From: Symbiodinium natans
Lineage: Eukaryota; Sar; Dinophyceae; Suessiales; Symbiodiniaceae
Assembly: GCA_905221605.1 (NCBI GenBank)
Contig: CAJNDS010000357.1
Span: 62,001 to 126,000 of the forward strand
Length of the DNA: 64,000 bases
Direction: 5' to 3'
Positions within the stretch are counted from its first letter, which is position 1. Each line of letters begins with the position of its first letter. The notes beneath the pieces were generated by a model. The model was not told the DNA's origin. It worked only from the letters and a program-made list of their open reading frames with translations, and did not search any database. Both the position numbers and the translations under genes were made by a program. Below, piece after piece: positions 44,419 to 55,939 of the stretch.

Positions 44419-45250
44419 ATGTTTCAATCAACGTGGGAATCCGCCGCTGGCTGTTCTACCTTGCAGGAGTTTCTTGAGGGCGGCGTCGAGCTGTCACCAA
44501 CAAAGGCAGCTCACCTCCTGATTTACAAAGGTCGTAAAGCTGGACTGAAATGGTGTCATGAAAGGCGGAATCCTCCGAAGAGTTCCTGCCGCTTTCCACG
44601 CAGCCGCTTTCTTGGCAGCGCGCTGAGATGCTCAATCCGCCACATGGTATGCTGGTACAAGGCCTTTGTGAGAATCAGTCGTCGGCATCTCAACCGTTTT
44701 GCAACCCAAAGCTCAGGTTGGACTCGGACTCTGCGCTGGAGCGATTCTGGCCCTTCGATTCGACCTCGTAGTGAGCTCGGTTCATGTCAATGCACAGAGG
44801 GATGGTACTGGTACAGATTTTGGGGGAGGGGGCGCAGCACATTCCCATTACTGCGCAACTACGGAGATGATTGTTGGAGCTGCACCTCCGTGATGGGACA
44901 GCCGAAAAAGCTGAAAGGCCCAAGGCCTTGTTCTTGGACTACGCAACAGCCTCAGCTTTCCTCGTGCCATGCGCGCGCTGAGGCTGTTTGGCATGTCCCA
45001 TTCGCCCAAATTTCTAAGGACGGGACCTTGCGCGAGTTTGAAAGTAGCCCAGAGCTTGCAGCGGCTCGATCGCAAAATCCAGTTTTCATTAAGAATGTGC
45101 TGATGGTAGGTCACTCAATTGCCAGCAAGTGCTCTTCTCCGTGAAGCTTGGGAAGATCTGGAAAATCAAGAGCGTGCTCGCTTAGGTCCCGACACAGGAA
45201 GTGATGAGCCTCCTGAAGGCTTGGGATCGACGATTTTTTCAGGTGTTTTT
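44419..45250 (+). CDS. Candidate multi-exon gene or retroelement remnant, unidentified
   Basis: A 241-codon frame (44419-45144) begins ATG TTT CAA and includes EFLEGGVELSPTKAAHLLIY and, near its end, LREFESSPELAAARSQNPVF. The next segment in another frame reads ALLREAWEDLENQERARLG and DTGSDEPPEGLGSTIF (45123-45240). In a third frame 44880-44990 reads RPKALFLDYATASAF, which resembles the LDF-x-x-AF motif of non-LTR reverse transcriptases, but no other RT motif is present. Frames switch, so it may be a spliced gene or a decayed element. Confidence 0.3.
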
Positions 45251-45464
45251 CTCAAATCCGTTTGTGCAAGACATGCCAGTCGTGGTGTGGAAGCTGATTT
45301 GTCTAGCAGGCACTGGATAGCCGTCCGGACTTCAGGCCCACGTGCTGTTCCGCCTAGTCTTCAAACTGCAGCTGTGTAGACCGAATGGAGTATAGTGGAT
45401 ATGTATGCACCGCAATTGCCGCACAGCTCTAGTAGTCTCTTTCCAGCAGCTCCCAAACAGTCCC

Positions 45465-45516
45465 TGCACCTCTTGCAAAGTTACGAACTTTGCACCTCTT
45501 GCAAAGTTACGAACTT
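45465..45516. repeat. 26-bp perfect tandem duplication
   Basis: Two copies of a 26-bp unit containing CACCTCTTGCAAAGTTACG lie head to tail. No coding role is evident. Confidence 0.85.
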
Positions 45517-45599
45517 ATCATGGCATTTCATTTTTTGCAGTTTGTGTAGGAGAATGTAACATTGGGTACTATCGACTAATTCGACATTGTTATCGCATG

Positions 45600-46330
45600 T
45601 CCGAGTAAGCATATTTTACATATGCAATATCTCATATACTGTAGAGAGACCTTGTCCTCACATCAAATTCACGTCCTGGCGTCTTGGCGTTTGTGCGTCT
45701 GCGCCAAATGAATCCGTGTCTTCGTGTCTGCCACAAAACGCGTCTTCACGTCGATTTTTTGCATTTGAATCATGAGTCTGCGTCTTTCTCTTTTAAAAAA
45801 TATGTGTTTTTGGACCTCTTTACATAGTCTATAAATTCTATATGTATGTGTGAATATATAACATCAGATATGCAGATAACAGAATATGTCCCTTCTATAT
45901 GCATCTATGTATAGTCACAACATGTAGATGAACATTAAAACGGGCTTCTTTGTATGTGTCTCTCTTTGTGAGGAGGTTTCTTTGTACGTGGGAAGTCCCT
46001 TTTCCCCAAAAAAGTCCAGAACTTCCGGAATAGCATAGTAAATCCTAACCCCCTATGCAGTACAGCTTCGCTGTGTTTTCTTTCAAAAAAAATGTAAAGC
46101 ATTATATATCGTATGCCGTCTGCAACTGATGTTTATCACAATATAGATTAGGGAATACAGAGAGAGAGAGAGAGATCTAAATATATACATAGTATAATTC
46201 AGAACAGAGTGATATAAGATACAAACGCGTAGCCGTGTTTTTTATGTATGCATTTGTACATATACAACACCTCGTACAAAATCTCATACTTGTATACATA
46301 CGTATTACATGTTGTTTATATAGCCTCACC
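45600..46330. other. AT-rich island
   Basis: About 730 bases are strongly AT-rich, unlike their surroundings, with TATATA and ATGTAT words, a GA run near 46159-46173 and no open frame of interest. I see no mitochondrial or plastid gene in it, so its origin (organelle insertion, element or ordinary intergenic) is open. Confidence 0.6.
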
Positions 46331-47719
46331 TTGCAGGCCCCACATCATCAGCGGCCGTGGCTCTGAGTTTTTGGAAGCTCATTTTGGAAGCCTGGAGCCT
46401 GGCATATGGTTCGGGTGCAGGGCCTTCAGGATTCAGGCTTTACGGCCTCAGATAATGCACAGGATCCAAAGACCTGGCAGACAAGTCGTAGAATGCGTTG
46501 CCTGAAAAATATACGCGGAGCCGAATCAGCACGAGTAGCAGTCTCAATCCTAACAATTGACAGGCCTGGTTTCTTGTTTAACCCTTCACCCTGATGGTGT
46601 GCGGCATGGCCATGACATGCCATGGCACGGTCAAAGCAACCCTGAGAGGCCTGAACACGTTTACGTTGATCGCGGAGCACGGATACCACATCTCGCCACC
46701 ATTGGCAGGCCAGGAACATGTTCAGCTGTTCTGCCTGATGTAGCGGTCTGCGATGACGGCGGGCGGCGGGTGTGTGAGCTTAGTGCTTGACAATGCTCCG
46801 AGATGGCCGAGATGGCGAATGTCGCAAGTGGGAGCTTTGGGAGCATTTTGGTGGCGCCAAGAACTCAGCAAATGAAGCAGTTTTCCCGTGGAAAGCGCTG
46901 CATGTGGAGTATACCCCAACAGCATTCAGGATGCGAAACATTTCACCGAGCACAAAAATTGGAAGGCAACGCTGCGTGGGAACCTCAGCCTTCTCGGCCT
47001 GTACTCCTCCATACTCCTCCCAATTTCTCGCAGGAAAGTTCTGACATACAGTACATGGTGTTTGGAAGCCGGTGCCAACATTTGCGATGTCAAGAGACTC
47101 CAGACTGCCAGTCTTTGTCTATACGTTGTGCAATATGCAAATAGTGGCTGCTGCCGCTTGCATAGACTCAAGTGTACATGCCAGTGATTGATATGCTTGA
47201 CTTGGGGAGTAGGGCCAGTCTGCCATGAGCGCAATGACCATGGCAATGCTTGCACCTTGATGCCGATATGGAACCCTGCCAAGGTGAAGCCATGTCCCGC
47301 CTGGCAGACCAGCACGCGGGCAGCCGTCTTGAGGCCAGAGCATGCAACATGTACAGCAGGGCTTCATGTAGGCGCCATGCATGCAAGCATGCTTCCCGTC
47401 ACTTCGGGACCTCAAAGGAGAAGCAGTCTTCCCTTGTTTGGCACTACCGACAGTTGGCAGATGAGGCACAGCTGCAACTTGCGCTTCTGTGCTTCTGATT
47501 GCAAGCTTCGTTCTTGTGTGCATTATTGTGCTTCCCATCGTGCCGTCTGAGAATCTTGCGACCATGAAGGATCACGTCACTCTTGTGCTCTCTTTCCATC
47601 TCTTTTCTAGGTGATGCGTTGTCGTAATTCTAGTGCGATGCCTGCTGCAGGCCACCGCCGACACGGCTGTGGCAAAGGCTGCTTCGCATCGGTTCTCCTC
47701 TGCAGGGGCTGATGGCTGA
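46331..47719. other. Stretch without a supported gene
   Basis: Frames at 46803-47187 and 47119-47565 are open on opposite strands and lack motifs. Two AGATGGC-type words occur near 46800. Nothing else is seen. Confidence 0.35.
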
Positions 47720-48080
47720 TGGCAAATCCTTTTCTGTGAGGCGTGGGAAGACCTCCAGCAGCTGTGTAAGCGCGAGCGGCTTCAGGACAACACCCGTAGG
47801 GTTGAACTTCTGCAGGCATGACTCCATGACGCAAAGCGTGCGCTTTGGGGCTTTGGGCTCACAAGATGTCACTGCACGCGTCCATCCTGGACGAACAAGC
47901 TCAAGCAAACCGTGCAGGACATCAACCTCTCCAAAGGCCACAAGGTCTTGGAGGCACGTGTGCCTGTTGTGCCTGTTGTCAAGCGGTTGCAATCTCAGAA
48001 TCCATACGGGGATTGCGAGCTGCAAATGCTGCTAAAGCTGTCTTTGATTGCAGGCGTCCTACCGAAATGTTCGGAAAGGC
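47720..48080 (+). CDS. Candidate exons of a coiled-coil protein, unidentified
   Basis: One segment (about 47738-47820) reads EAWEDLQQLCKRERLQDNTR and RVELLQA before a TGA, with CTGCAG at the end. Another (about 47888-47970) reads NKLKQTVQDINLSKGHKVLE. The heptad-like pattern of Leu and charged residues suggests coiled coil. The EAWEDL word also occurs in the candidate at 45140, so the two may be related exons. Splice borders unresolved. Confidence 0.3.
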
Positions 48081-48683
48081 CTTGTGTTGTTCATGCTTGA
48101 AGGTACAAGTATCATCAGAGCTTTAGATAGCTTTAGGTCAAGACTCCACTGAAAAGTGCTACGCAGCAGCCGTGTGCAGTCTGGAATTCTTGGCAAGACC
48201 ACCGTTTGACAGGCTTGGTAATGAGACGATTGTGTGAGGAGAAGGCTCTGTTTGGAAAGCCCGAGCGTCAGCTAGGACGCTATGCGCCGCCATACTGGGA
48301 CATCACAAGAATTATTCACGGGTTGGTTGGCTCGGCCTTGGATAGCTGAGGCCATATTCTGCCGTTCTTGCTGCTGGCGATGACGTCTCAGACGAGACAA
48401 TGCGATCCACTTAGCCTTGCAGAGGGTTGCGGCAAAGGCTTTGGCGAAGCTGTGATCTCCACAGGGCATGCACTAAGGTTTGAGGCGGCCCCTCGAGATT
48501 TCCTTACCATCAAGGCCGGAGACGACATGTGACGCTCTGGTTTCCCACTTTAGATGTTCAGGTTCGCTTTGCTTCACTGTACTACTGTAGGCGAGATCAC
48601 CCTTGCCTGCCAGCCATAGTAAGAGCATGTCTACAAGTTGAACACTGGCACACAGCTTCTCAAGATATGCTTCATCCTTGCAG
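48081..48683. other. Stretch without a supported gene
   Basis: No motif-bearing frame, RNA gene or repeat was seen. Confidence 0.35.
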
Positions 48684-49043
48684 GTCGGTGCCGGCAGCAC
48701 CACTGCCAGCTTGCGCCAGAAGCTGACTGTCACTGTGCATCTTGAGTTCCAGGTAAAGCAGGACGTTTCCCACTCAGGCGCCGAGTCACCAGAGGAGCTC
48801 AGGCAGTTTCTTTGGCGCCTGGTGTTCGAGCCCCATATCTCGAAGATTGACGGAGATCCTCAGAACAAAGCGGGGCCTGCAGCAACTTGTAGCAACATCC
48901 TAGATCTCCAAGGTCCTGCAGGTGATGAGCCCTCATCACAGCTTGGTCTCATGGAACTGCAGACGACGAGTACAGCCCAGACCCCGGTCTCAGGTGCAGA
49001 AAACTTTGCAAGTGCATCTTTAACCCTAAGCCGTAAACCCTAA
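48684..49043 (+). CDS. Candidate terminal exon, unidentified
   Basis: After CCTTGCAG a frame reads VGAGSTTASLRQKLTVTVHL and ESPEELRQFLWRLVFEPHIS and stays open to a TAA at 49041-49043. The stop lies in a CCCTAAGCCGTAAACCCTAAA telomere-like word (about 49021-49044), so the true end may be earlier. 49044-49582 holds nothing supported. No family recognised. Confidence 0.35.
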   Translation, partial: VGAGSTTASLRQKLTVTVHLEFQVKQDVSHSGAESPEELRQFLWRLVFEPHISKIDGDPQNKAGPAATCSNILDLQGPAGDEPSSQLGLMELQTTSTAQTPVSGAENFASASLTLSRKP

Positions 49044-49582
49044 AGCTTTACTCTTTCCGAAGGTCGCCTGCCATCCTTCCAGCCGTGCGCGTTTGTTGCC
49101 TCCAATACATAGGTCTGAAAGAAGCTCGGTGGAAAGCCGCTGCAGCTTCATGCCTAGGGAAAGCTTGTGTGCACATGCAGCATTATGAAACCCAAAGATC
49201 TCAAGCTCCACATGCTGCACACCTTCAGGAGCATGCAAAGCAATTTTTGCAGTTCCTCTTTGCTGTCCAAGACACATGTATATAAGAAGTTGCTGAAGCG
49301 TTAGGTGCTTGTCCCACCATACGCAATTATGCATGTATTTTCTGAGGAAGGTCACGAGCATGCTTAATGCTCAGTCAGTGCCCTAGGCGCCCACACAAAG
49401 CAGATGTTGAACATGTCCATCATTTGCCTCAGGCCGCTGAGGTATGCTTCGAAACTGAAGTAAGAACATATCCTCAGGCTAGCTTGGCTCGTGCCCGACC
49501 GATTGTTTTACTCTGTTCATAGCTGGATGAACCGGATAACAGGGCTACAGCTTCGTGCAGCACTTCAAAATTGCATTGGGAG

Positions 49583-49912
49583 TTAGCCATGGGATTTTTC
49601 TTGGTGTAGAATCAAGTGCTGCCTGAATCTGTCTCCAATTCCGAGGGCATTGGAAGCCACAAGGTCAGCTAGTTCCGAAGACATCGACTGCGATGCAGGA
49701 CACGTGGCGAAGAAAATCGATGAACAGCCCGTCTTTAGTAGAACTTGATAGACAGCATGAGACATGTTACCAGAAGAATCGGTCAAGGTGCTGTCAACAC
49801 ACACTTGTTGATGTTCCTTGTCCTTTAGTGCCGCCAGTGCTGCTGCCGAAGAAACGCAAAACGTCCAGCTGAGCTTCATGCTTGCTGTTTGACGAAATAG
49901 GCTGCCACCCAA
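49583..49912 (-). CDS. Candidate minus-strand coding segment, unidentified
   Basis: The minus frame reads KLSWTFCVSSAAALAALKDK, then QVCVDSTLTDSSGNMSHAVY and SSELADLVASNALGIGDRF. It is continuous for about 105 codons and protein-like. No family recognised and no borders established. Confidence 0.3.
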   Translation of the reverse strand: MGGSLFRQTASMKLSWTFCVSSAAALAALKDKEHQQVCVDSTLTDSSGNMSHAVYQVLLKTGCSSIFFATCPASQSMSSELADLVASNALGIGDRFRQHLILHQEKSHG

Positions 49913-50558
49913 GACTGATCACGAAACGCAAAGGAGCAAAGGAGCTGCGTAGGAGGAGACTTGCGGAGGGGTCAGTCATGCTGCAGCGTGGTCCTTGGTG
50001 CCGGAACGGTCCTGTCGTGCGCTCTTTGTTTGGTTGACTATCTCGGGCGCCCCACGCGAGATCACGAAGCAGAGTGGAACACTACGCAACGGGAATCTGG
50101 ACAGTAAAGGATTGGGCCCGCGTTGGCGGATTGTCTTTTTGAAATCAGACACTGAGTAACTGGGTCCAGCCTTCGACCGACAGTACAAGTCTGAGTGACT
50201 GGCGCGACTGGGTTTGGCTAAAAGTTAGGTTTTGAGATACGATATGCTAAGCTTTCATCCTTGCCAGGTCTCTTGCCCCAGCGAACCCACTGAGTCCTAG
50301 CAAGACTCCCGCAAACCACGCAAAATCACCGCATCTCTGCCCACGAGGAATCCTCCCCGGTACCCCTGAAGAGACCCGGAGAATCTTTCAGAGAAGACCT
50401 GGATGTGCAAGGCCCCGGGTATCCCAAATAACATACATCCCACAAAGTAGGCCCGAAGTCTGAAGTGCCACAAGTGTCAGTCAAAACGCTTAGCTTTAGG
50501 GTGGGGGATGTTCGAAGTGGAGAATTGTGTTTGCAGTTTTGGGTTTGGTTGATGTTGG

Positions 50559-50700
50559 TTGCATGTCACTTTCTCAGTTGATGAGTTCTCCATGGACGTT
50601 TCGCCTCAAGCCAGCTGGGTCACCCATGAGCAGGTGACAATGAAGAAAGCAAGCAGCGGAAAAGATGAACGCCAGTGTAGCTCACATTCTGTGATCGCAC
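50559..50700 (+). CDS. Candidate exon, unidentified
   Basis: A segment reads FSVDEFSMDVSPQASWVTHE and QVTMKKASSGKDERQ. It is protein-like but has no partner. 49913-50558 and 50700-50930 show nothing supported. Confidence 0.2.
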
Positions 50701-50930
50701 AATGTCACATGGACTCCCGATGTGGAGACTTGATAGGCTTTACGAACAGCCATGTACATAAGTATGTACACAAGCCTCCGCTTCTCAGTCTCGTAGAGTG
50801 GCTCCGATGTTTGCTGGTCCTCATGCGTGCCAGCTCGTGACCTGGAGATGTGATGTTGTAGTACTGTTGGTGGCTCCTCATGCTGCAAGGTCTGCAGGCA
50901 GTCCGCTTGTCGTCTTTGTATCTTGGCCAG

Positions 50931-51249
50931 GTTAGTATTATTAGTATTATTAGTATTATTAGTATTATTAGTATTATTAGTATTATTAGTATTATTAGTC
51001 TTATTAGTCTTATTAGTATTATTAGTATTATTAGTATTAAAATATTATTAGTATTATTAGTATGATTAGTATCATTAGTATTATTAGTATTCTTAGGCTT
51101 CTTAGTATTATTAGTATTCTTAGTATTGTTAGTATTATTAGTATTATCAGTATTATTAGTATTATCAGTATTTTTAGTAGTATTAGTATTATTATTATTT
51201 TCTTCGTATTCTTCGTATCATCAGTGCAGTTAGTATTATGAGTATTGGT
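50931..51249. repeat. Nonamer repeat (TTAGTATTA)n
   Basis: The first 65 bases are perfect TTAGTATTA nonamers. The rest shows point variants (TTAGTCTTA, TTCTTAG, TATCAGTA). One 5' perfect block and a decayed 3' part suggest expansion from one side. Confidence 0.95.
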
Positions 51250-52520
51250 GCAAGCAGAGCGTGCCGAGCTTGAGTGCCCAGCTTTGTTGAGGCTGCGTGG
51301 CTTCGGCCTTTGTCCAGTCGAAATCTCCAAGCAGGAGCCAATTCCTACCGACTGCTCAGTTGTTCTGTTGGGGAGCCATGTGTTTCAGGAGTCAAAGTCT
51401 GCTATCTCTGTCCTCAAGGCCGCGTACAGAGACAAAGCCAAGGCTCAGCCGTGCTTGAGATCGTACGAGCGACGCCGAGCGATGCTGCAGTTTCTTTATG
51501 TTTCTTCGTCCTTTGCAAGCAGTAACTTCTGAGGAGCAGCATCCTGATCTAGCCCCGCGTGAGCGGCAAGCAGAAGCTGAGAAAAACTTTGTCAAGCTCA
51601 GCACTGAGTTCGACGAGGCTTCCTGCAGCTTCCCGCCACTGAACGTGCACCGCCACAGCCCCGAGCTTCTGCAGTGTGCAGGCTCTCAAGCTCCTTGAAG
51701 CAGGAGCTGTGGCCTCAGGTGAAGTCTTGAAGTGGTGTTGCATCGCAGATTGCCAAACTCGGGCTTGTGTCATTAGCATGACAGCATGACCAGGTTTTGC
51801 CAGTGGCACGTGCGCCAACCGCTACAGCAGACCTCAATCTAGGCACATTGGTTGATTTGGTTCTTGGGGGGAGAGTGGAGGGGGCCATGTGAAACGTGTC
51901 GTGTCAGGTCTTCGCAATGGCACGTCGCAAGCAGCATGGCACCCGCACTTCACGCCAGATGACTCAGCAACACTCAGCAAATGTCAGTATGTATACGTAA
52001 GTCAGATGGTGAAATGACTCCAAAAGTATCAACATGGCATCATGGAAGGTCTCCTGAATGGCGAGCTGTGAATCGTCAGTTCACGCCCTTCGTCGGATGT
52101 CAGAGTCAGATGCGCGTGTAGCGGCGTAGAGGGCAGACTCGAAGCAAGCCGGTTTGTCATCCGGCAGGCACTCTGAGCAGCCGAAATTTGACACCTACAC
52201 GCGAGTGTTGCTCTCAGTTCGCCCCTGCCAGTAGTGATCTTGACAACTTGGAAGAGGTCTGCACTCGCTCGCGCTGAGGTCAAGGGCCATCTGATTGTCT
52301 GGAGTGGCGCGTTCATCTTCTTGACTTGCTTGAGGCGTGGGATTTGCAAAGATTAGCACAAGACTCCAATAGAATACGAGACACTCAGAATTTCAAGATC
52401 CACGGCTTTCTTTTCGCATGAGATTCCGAGTCTTCCGGGCCAGGATTCTTGTTGTCCAGGACCCGGAGCCACCCGTCCCCCAGCATCTCCTCCCATGACG
52501 TGTCTTGGAGTTCCCAGGGC
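51250..52520 (+). other. Stretch with one weak exon candidate
   Basis: At about 51530-51620 a segment reads TSEEQHPDLAPRERQAEAEK and NFVKLSTEFDEA, helical and protein-like, following GCAGTAACTTC. Elsewhere in the stretch I see no supported gene. Confidence 0.25.
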
Positions 52521-52522
52521 AG

Positions 52523-52551
52523 TTTCTGAGCCAAAGGTTCAAATCCCTCTG
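52523..52551 (+). repeat. Inverted-repeat partner with tRNA B-box-like word
   Basis: AGTTTCTGAGCCAAAGG followed by TTCAAATCCCTC repeats, on the opposite strand, the D and T portions of the tRNA-like segment at 52750-52831. The GGTTCAAATCC word fits the pol III B box. Confidence 0.45.
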
Positions 52552-52749
52552 ACTTGTTTTTCGGTCTGCGGACCCGCAGTGCGGACGAACTCCAAAGCAA
52601 TTGTCATTTTCATTGAGAAGAGAACAGCGCACTCAGGGGCGCAGCATGACTACTCATGAAAACAATCTAGCCAAGAAAGGCCATGACAAAACACAAGAGC
52701 CTTGCGCAGGGAGTTTCTGGTCGGCTTTGCCGGTGGAACCTGGGCGTGG

Positions 52750-52831
52750 CATCCGCCAAAGGATTTGAACCCTTTCTGGGTGCCGCGGGCTCAGGAAACT
52801 TCAGAGCTTTCACCTTGTAGCACAAGCGGAC
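52750..52831 (-). tRNA. tRNA-like sequence (82 nt, probably pseudogene or SINE head)
   Basis: Read on the minus strand, GTCCGCT (5') pairs with GGCGGAT (3') as a seven-base acceptor stem with two wobbles. A T arm AAGGG-TTCAAAT-CCTTT follows with a perfect B box, and G73 is followed by CCA. The D arm has a three-base stem and GG in the loop at the expected place. The anticodon loop lacks T33 and a clean stem, and a long variable region is required. I therefore do not call an isotype. Likely a tRNA-derived relic. Confidence 0.3.
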
Positions 52832-53932
52832 TTGGCGAGGAGAAGATATGATGGTGCCTGGTCTGACAAGGCATAGCTGCTATAGCTGAGGGCAGCCAGT
52901 AGTAGGCAGCTTCCATGTCTGCACAGCACCGGAGGACAAGCAGGAGAAGGGGGAGCCGCAGTCCCCTCCTGGACTGAAGTTTGTGCAAAGAGCTGTGCTG
53001 CCCCATTTGCAGCCTCACTTCTTGACCCGATTTGACAAGGGTTGCTTAGCTAGGACGCCCTCAGCCAGTGAAGAGCGAGAAGGTTCGGCCAGTTTCGTCA
53101 ACCTGGCAGTGTATTGTTGGGGTATCTGGGACAGGGAGTCAGCCTTCTGCTCTTGAAAGTCCTGACAAATCTGGCCAGGGACTTCTATGCCAAGCGGCAT
53201 GTGAGCAAGGTGCGCAAGAAGTACTCTCCAAGAGGCCTTCTGTGACACGCACGGGCTGTCGCTGGCTGCTTTGGCAGCTTCGTATGCCACTTCCTCCATG
53301 TGTGGGTCCACAGGTCACGGGCCGAGTCTTTGAGGAAGGTCCGCAACCTGGTTGTGACTTGAGATGACTCGACTAAGCTCTGGATCAGGATGTGAATGAA
53401 TCTGGTTTAGTCGCGAGAGAGAGAGGAGAGAGTGAGATGCCTGCAGCAACTGTTCACACCGCCAAGGCAAGCGAGCTATTCTGCATCGACTGAAACGACA
53501 CCAGACCACGGGCTGTGGAACTTGTACAAAAATATTGGGTAACCGTCGATGTAGCTTGTGTACCCAGACTTGCGATGCTTACTGCAAGTTCGGGCTGCCA
53601 AGTTCTGTTTCACTCTGCTGCACTCGACAGCAGGACCATTTTTCAGAACTTGGGTCATCAGAAAGACTCACTTGACACAGCCTGCACCATGTGGTGGAGG
53701 GCTTGGTTAGTGGCTTGTTCTCTGGCCCGCTATCTAATCATGCAGGGCTCACAGAGCTCCCGGCCGACCTGCCTCAACGAAGCCCTGGTCGCCATGGTTC
53801 GAGTCTCAGCAGCGCAAGGTACGCAGTGCTAGCTGCTTACCGCATTTACCGAGCGTTGAAAAAAGGGGGTTCGGGTTTGCGTTTGCCCATGCCGACAGCA
53901 CCCAGTGTTGATGGTTCTTTCTCAAGGCAACT
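52832..53932. other. Stretch without a supported gene
   Basis: A minus frame at 53015-53311 and a + frame at 53068-53367 oppose each other. Neither has a recognised motif. A short GAGAGAGAG run lies near 53420. Confidence 0.35.
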
Positions 53933-54232
53933 TCAATTGTTCGCTTGGCTTTGCTCGAGCCTGAGCATGGCCATCATGGCTGCAAGTGTTTGCGGGTCCT
54001 TTACCGGTCTTTGCCGGTGCACAAGCTGGGCGGAGCAGCTAAGGGCAGCCATCCTGTCCACGCTCTTGGTCAATGCGACGGTACCACTGGCACGAATCGT
54101 GTCCTCAAACATGTCATGGATCCTTTGCAGATTGGTGGCAGGCGGTTGTGTCAAGTGGACGAGGCCTGCCGAGGGCCCTGTTGCGGCGTTGCCACGGTGC
54201 TTGCTGACATTGCTGCTCATACGATCTCGCAC
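53933..54232 (-). CDS. Candidate minus-strand exon, unidentified
   Basis: The minus frame reads NLQRIHDMFEDTIRASGTVA and LTKSVDRMAALSCSAQLVHR, then DPQTLAAMMAMLRLEQSQAN. It is helical and protein-like. The opposing + frame (53691-54281) is open for 196 codons with hydrophobic stretches that could be an antisense artefact or the real membrane protein; I prefer the minus reading weakly. Confidence 0.3.
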   Translation of the reverse strand: MRDRMSSNVSKHRGNAATGPSAGLVHLTQPPATNLQRIHDMFEDTIRASGTVALTKSVDRMAALSCSAQLVHRQRPVKDPQTLAAMMAMLRLEQSQANN

Positions 54233-55712
54233 GCCTTTTTCACGAGCCCATGGTTGTGACGTACTCTTCTACAATGCATAGCGAAGCATAGTGCAGGACA
54301 CACGGATGACCTGATTGACAGCTACATTAAGGTGCAGAGCGCAGAAGATTGCAGAAATGCAGACTAGACTGATGCTCTTCAGTCTTCTTTGTGCTGGAAT
54401 TTCGTTGCGAAAGGAAGCTCGCCACAATGACCAGGAGGCAACACGACGCCATTCGGGTATTTGGAGGAGTGTGCAACATCATCCTGACTGGCAGGCTCAT
54501 GCCGACTCTCACGACTACGAGAGTGAGGAGTCCTTGTGCTGAGACATGTTCACACTCACTCACTCCACGAGAGAACGCTGACGAGTGTACAGCTCCTTAA
54601 GCACCAATGTGCTGAAGAAGTGTAGGTATGCTTGAGCAGACTTAAAGGCAAGTATGCTCTTCCTTGCAAACGCAAGGGCGTTCGCGCCCACAGGCAATCA
54701 ATCGATCAATATGCAAGAGCAGGCATCTGGCCCCAAGTTAGCATGCTAAACATCAGCGAGACAAAACTGGGCTCATTCTGTGGGACTTTAGGCCCTAGGC
54801 CTCCTGGATGGCTCCGGACCTTCATTTACTCGGCCCGAGATCTGTTCAACCGCTGGTCAACCGAACAATTTCCAGACTTCGGACGAGCACTTAGGAGGGA
54901 TCGCGCTCTCCGCGCTCTTCTGCTACTCAGCATGTTACACGGCAGCTCAGGATGCTGTTTCTGCGCAGGAGCAAAGATCCAGATCAGACAGCTCAGCCCG
55001 GCCGAACCTTCGAAGCGGTACGAGTCTTAAGCGAAGCTGGGCTCAGCTTTTTCAGAGGCTTGTGCCAACTCAGAATGGGCATCATGGGCATCTGGTTGTA
55101 CTTTGCGCATGTTGCAAGGACAGCCACACGACCGGAAGGCGCTCAGCTGCTAGGAGTTGCTAGTCGTTGATGAGCAGACTGCTGGCCGCGTCAGGTAGTG
55201 ACGGTGAAGCTTGATTCCGAGCTGCAGGCCGGAAAGAAGCTCGAGCCATTCTCTGCAGTGCAAACCGTACAAGATGGGCCGATGCTGTGCAAATGTAAAC
55301 CAATGTAGAAAACGTGATCGGTCAGGAAAAAGTGTAGGCCTAGGCGATCCTGAAGCTCCGAGCAGTGGCCACAAGACCTGCGTTGCATCCTGTGTTGAGC
55401 TCGGAGGTATCTGAGAAAGCATGAGGCCTTGTCAGGCCTGAGAAGGTGGAAGGCGTTTGTTTCACACACGCTCGGCGGCAGCGGAAAAGCGTTCTGCTCT
55501 TCGCATGGGTTCCACCCGCTTCTGCGAAAATTGCAGGCATGCTTGCTATGCTCCTGTTGAACAAGTGTGCTGTGGAAGATCAGCTGCTTGGAGAGCGCAG
55601 TCTTGCGGAACCAGCCGGAACATACCCGAACTTCACCAACGAGCCCCTACCAGGCCCTACCTAAGCAGCTGTGCCATGTTGTGCCCATTCCCTTATGACC
55701 TGCACTACACAG
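54233..55712. other. Stretch without a supported gene
   Basis: A + frame at 54632-55030 is open for 132 codons (LKGKYALPCKRKGVRAHRQS) without a motif. Nothing else stands out. Confidence 0.35.
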
Positions 55713-55939
55713 CACTACCAGCGTGCCGAAACCTCGCATCAGACAAGTAGCCGCAACTTTTAGAAGGCCTGCCTTGGATGCTACCCAGTCGCAAGGAGCA
55801 CGCTGGGAGCAGATCTCGGTACGCAGAGACTTTCTTCCTCGTATTCACCTGCAGGAAGCGCAGGAAGCGCAGGAAGCACAGGAAGCGTTTCCGAGAGATG
55901 CCTCTGGACCTTGGCTGCTCGGTGTGAAGCCAGTGCCAT

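Noticed and set aside
53790-53830. tRNA gene suggested by GGTTCGAGTCTC
   Set aside because: The word departs from the B-box consensus, and no acceptor stem or D arm is present upstream.
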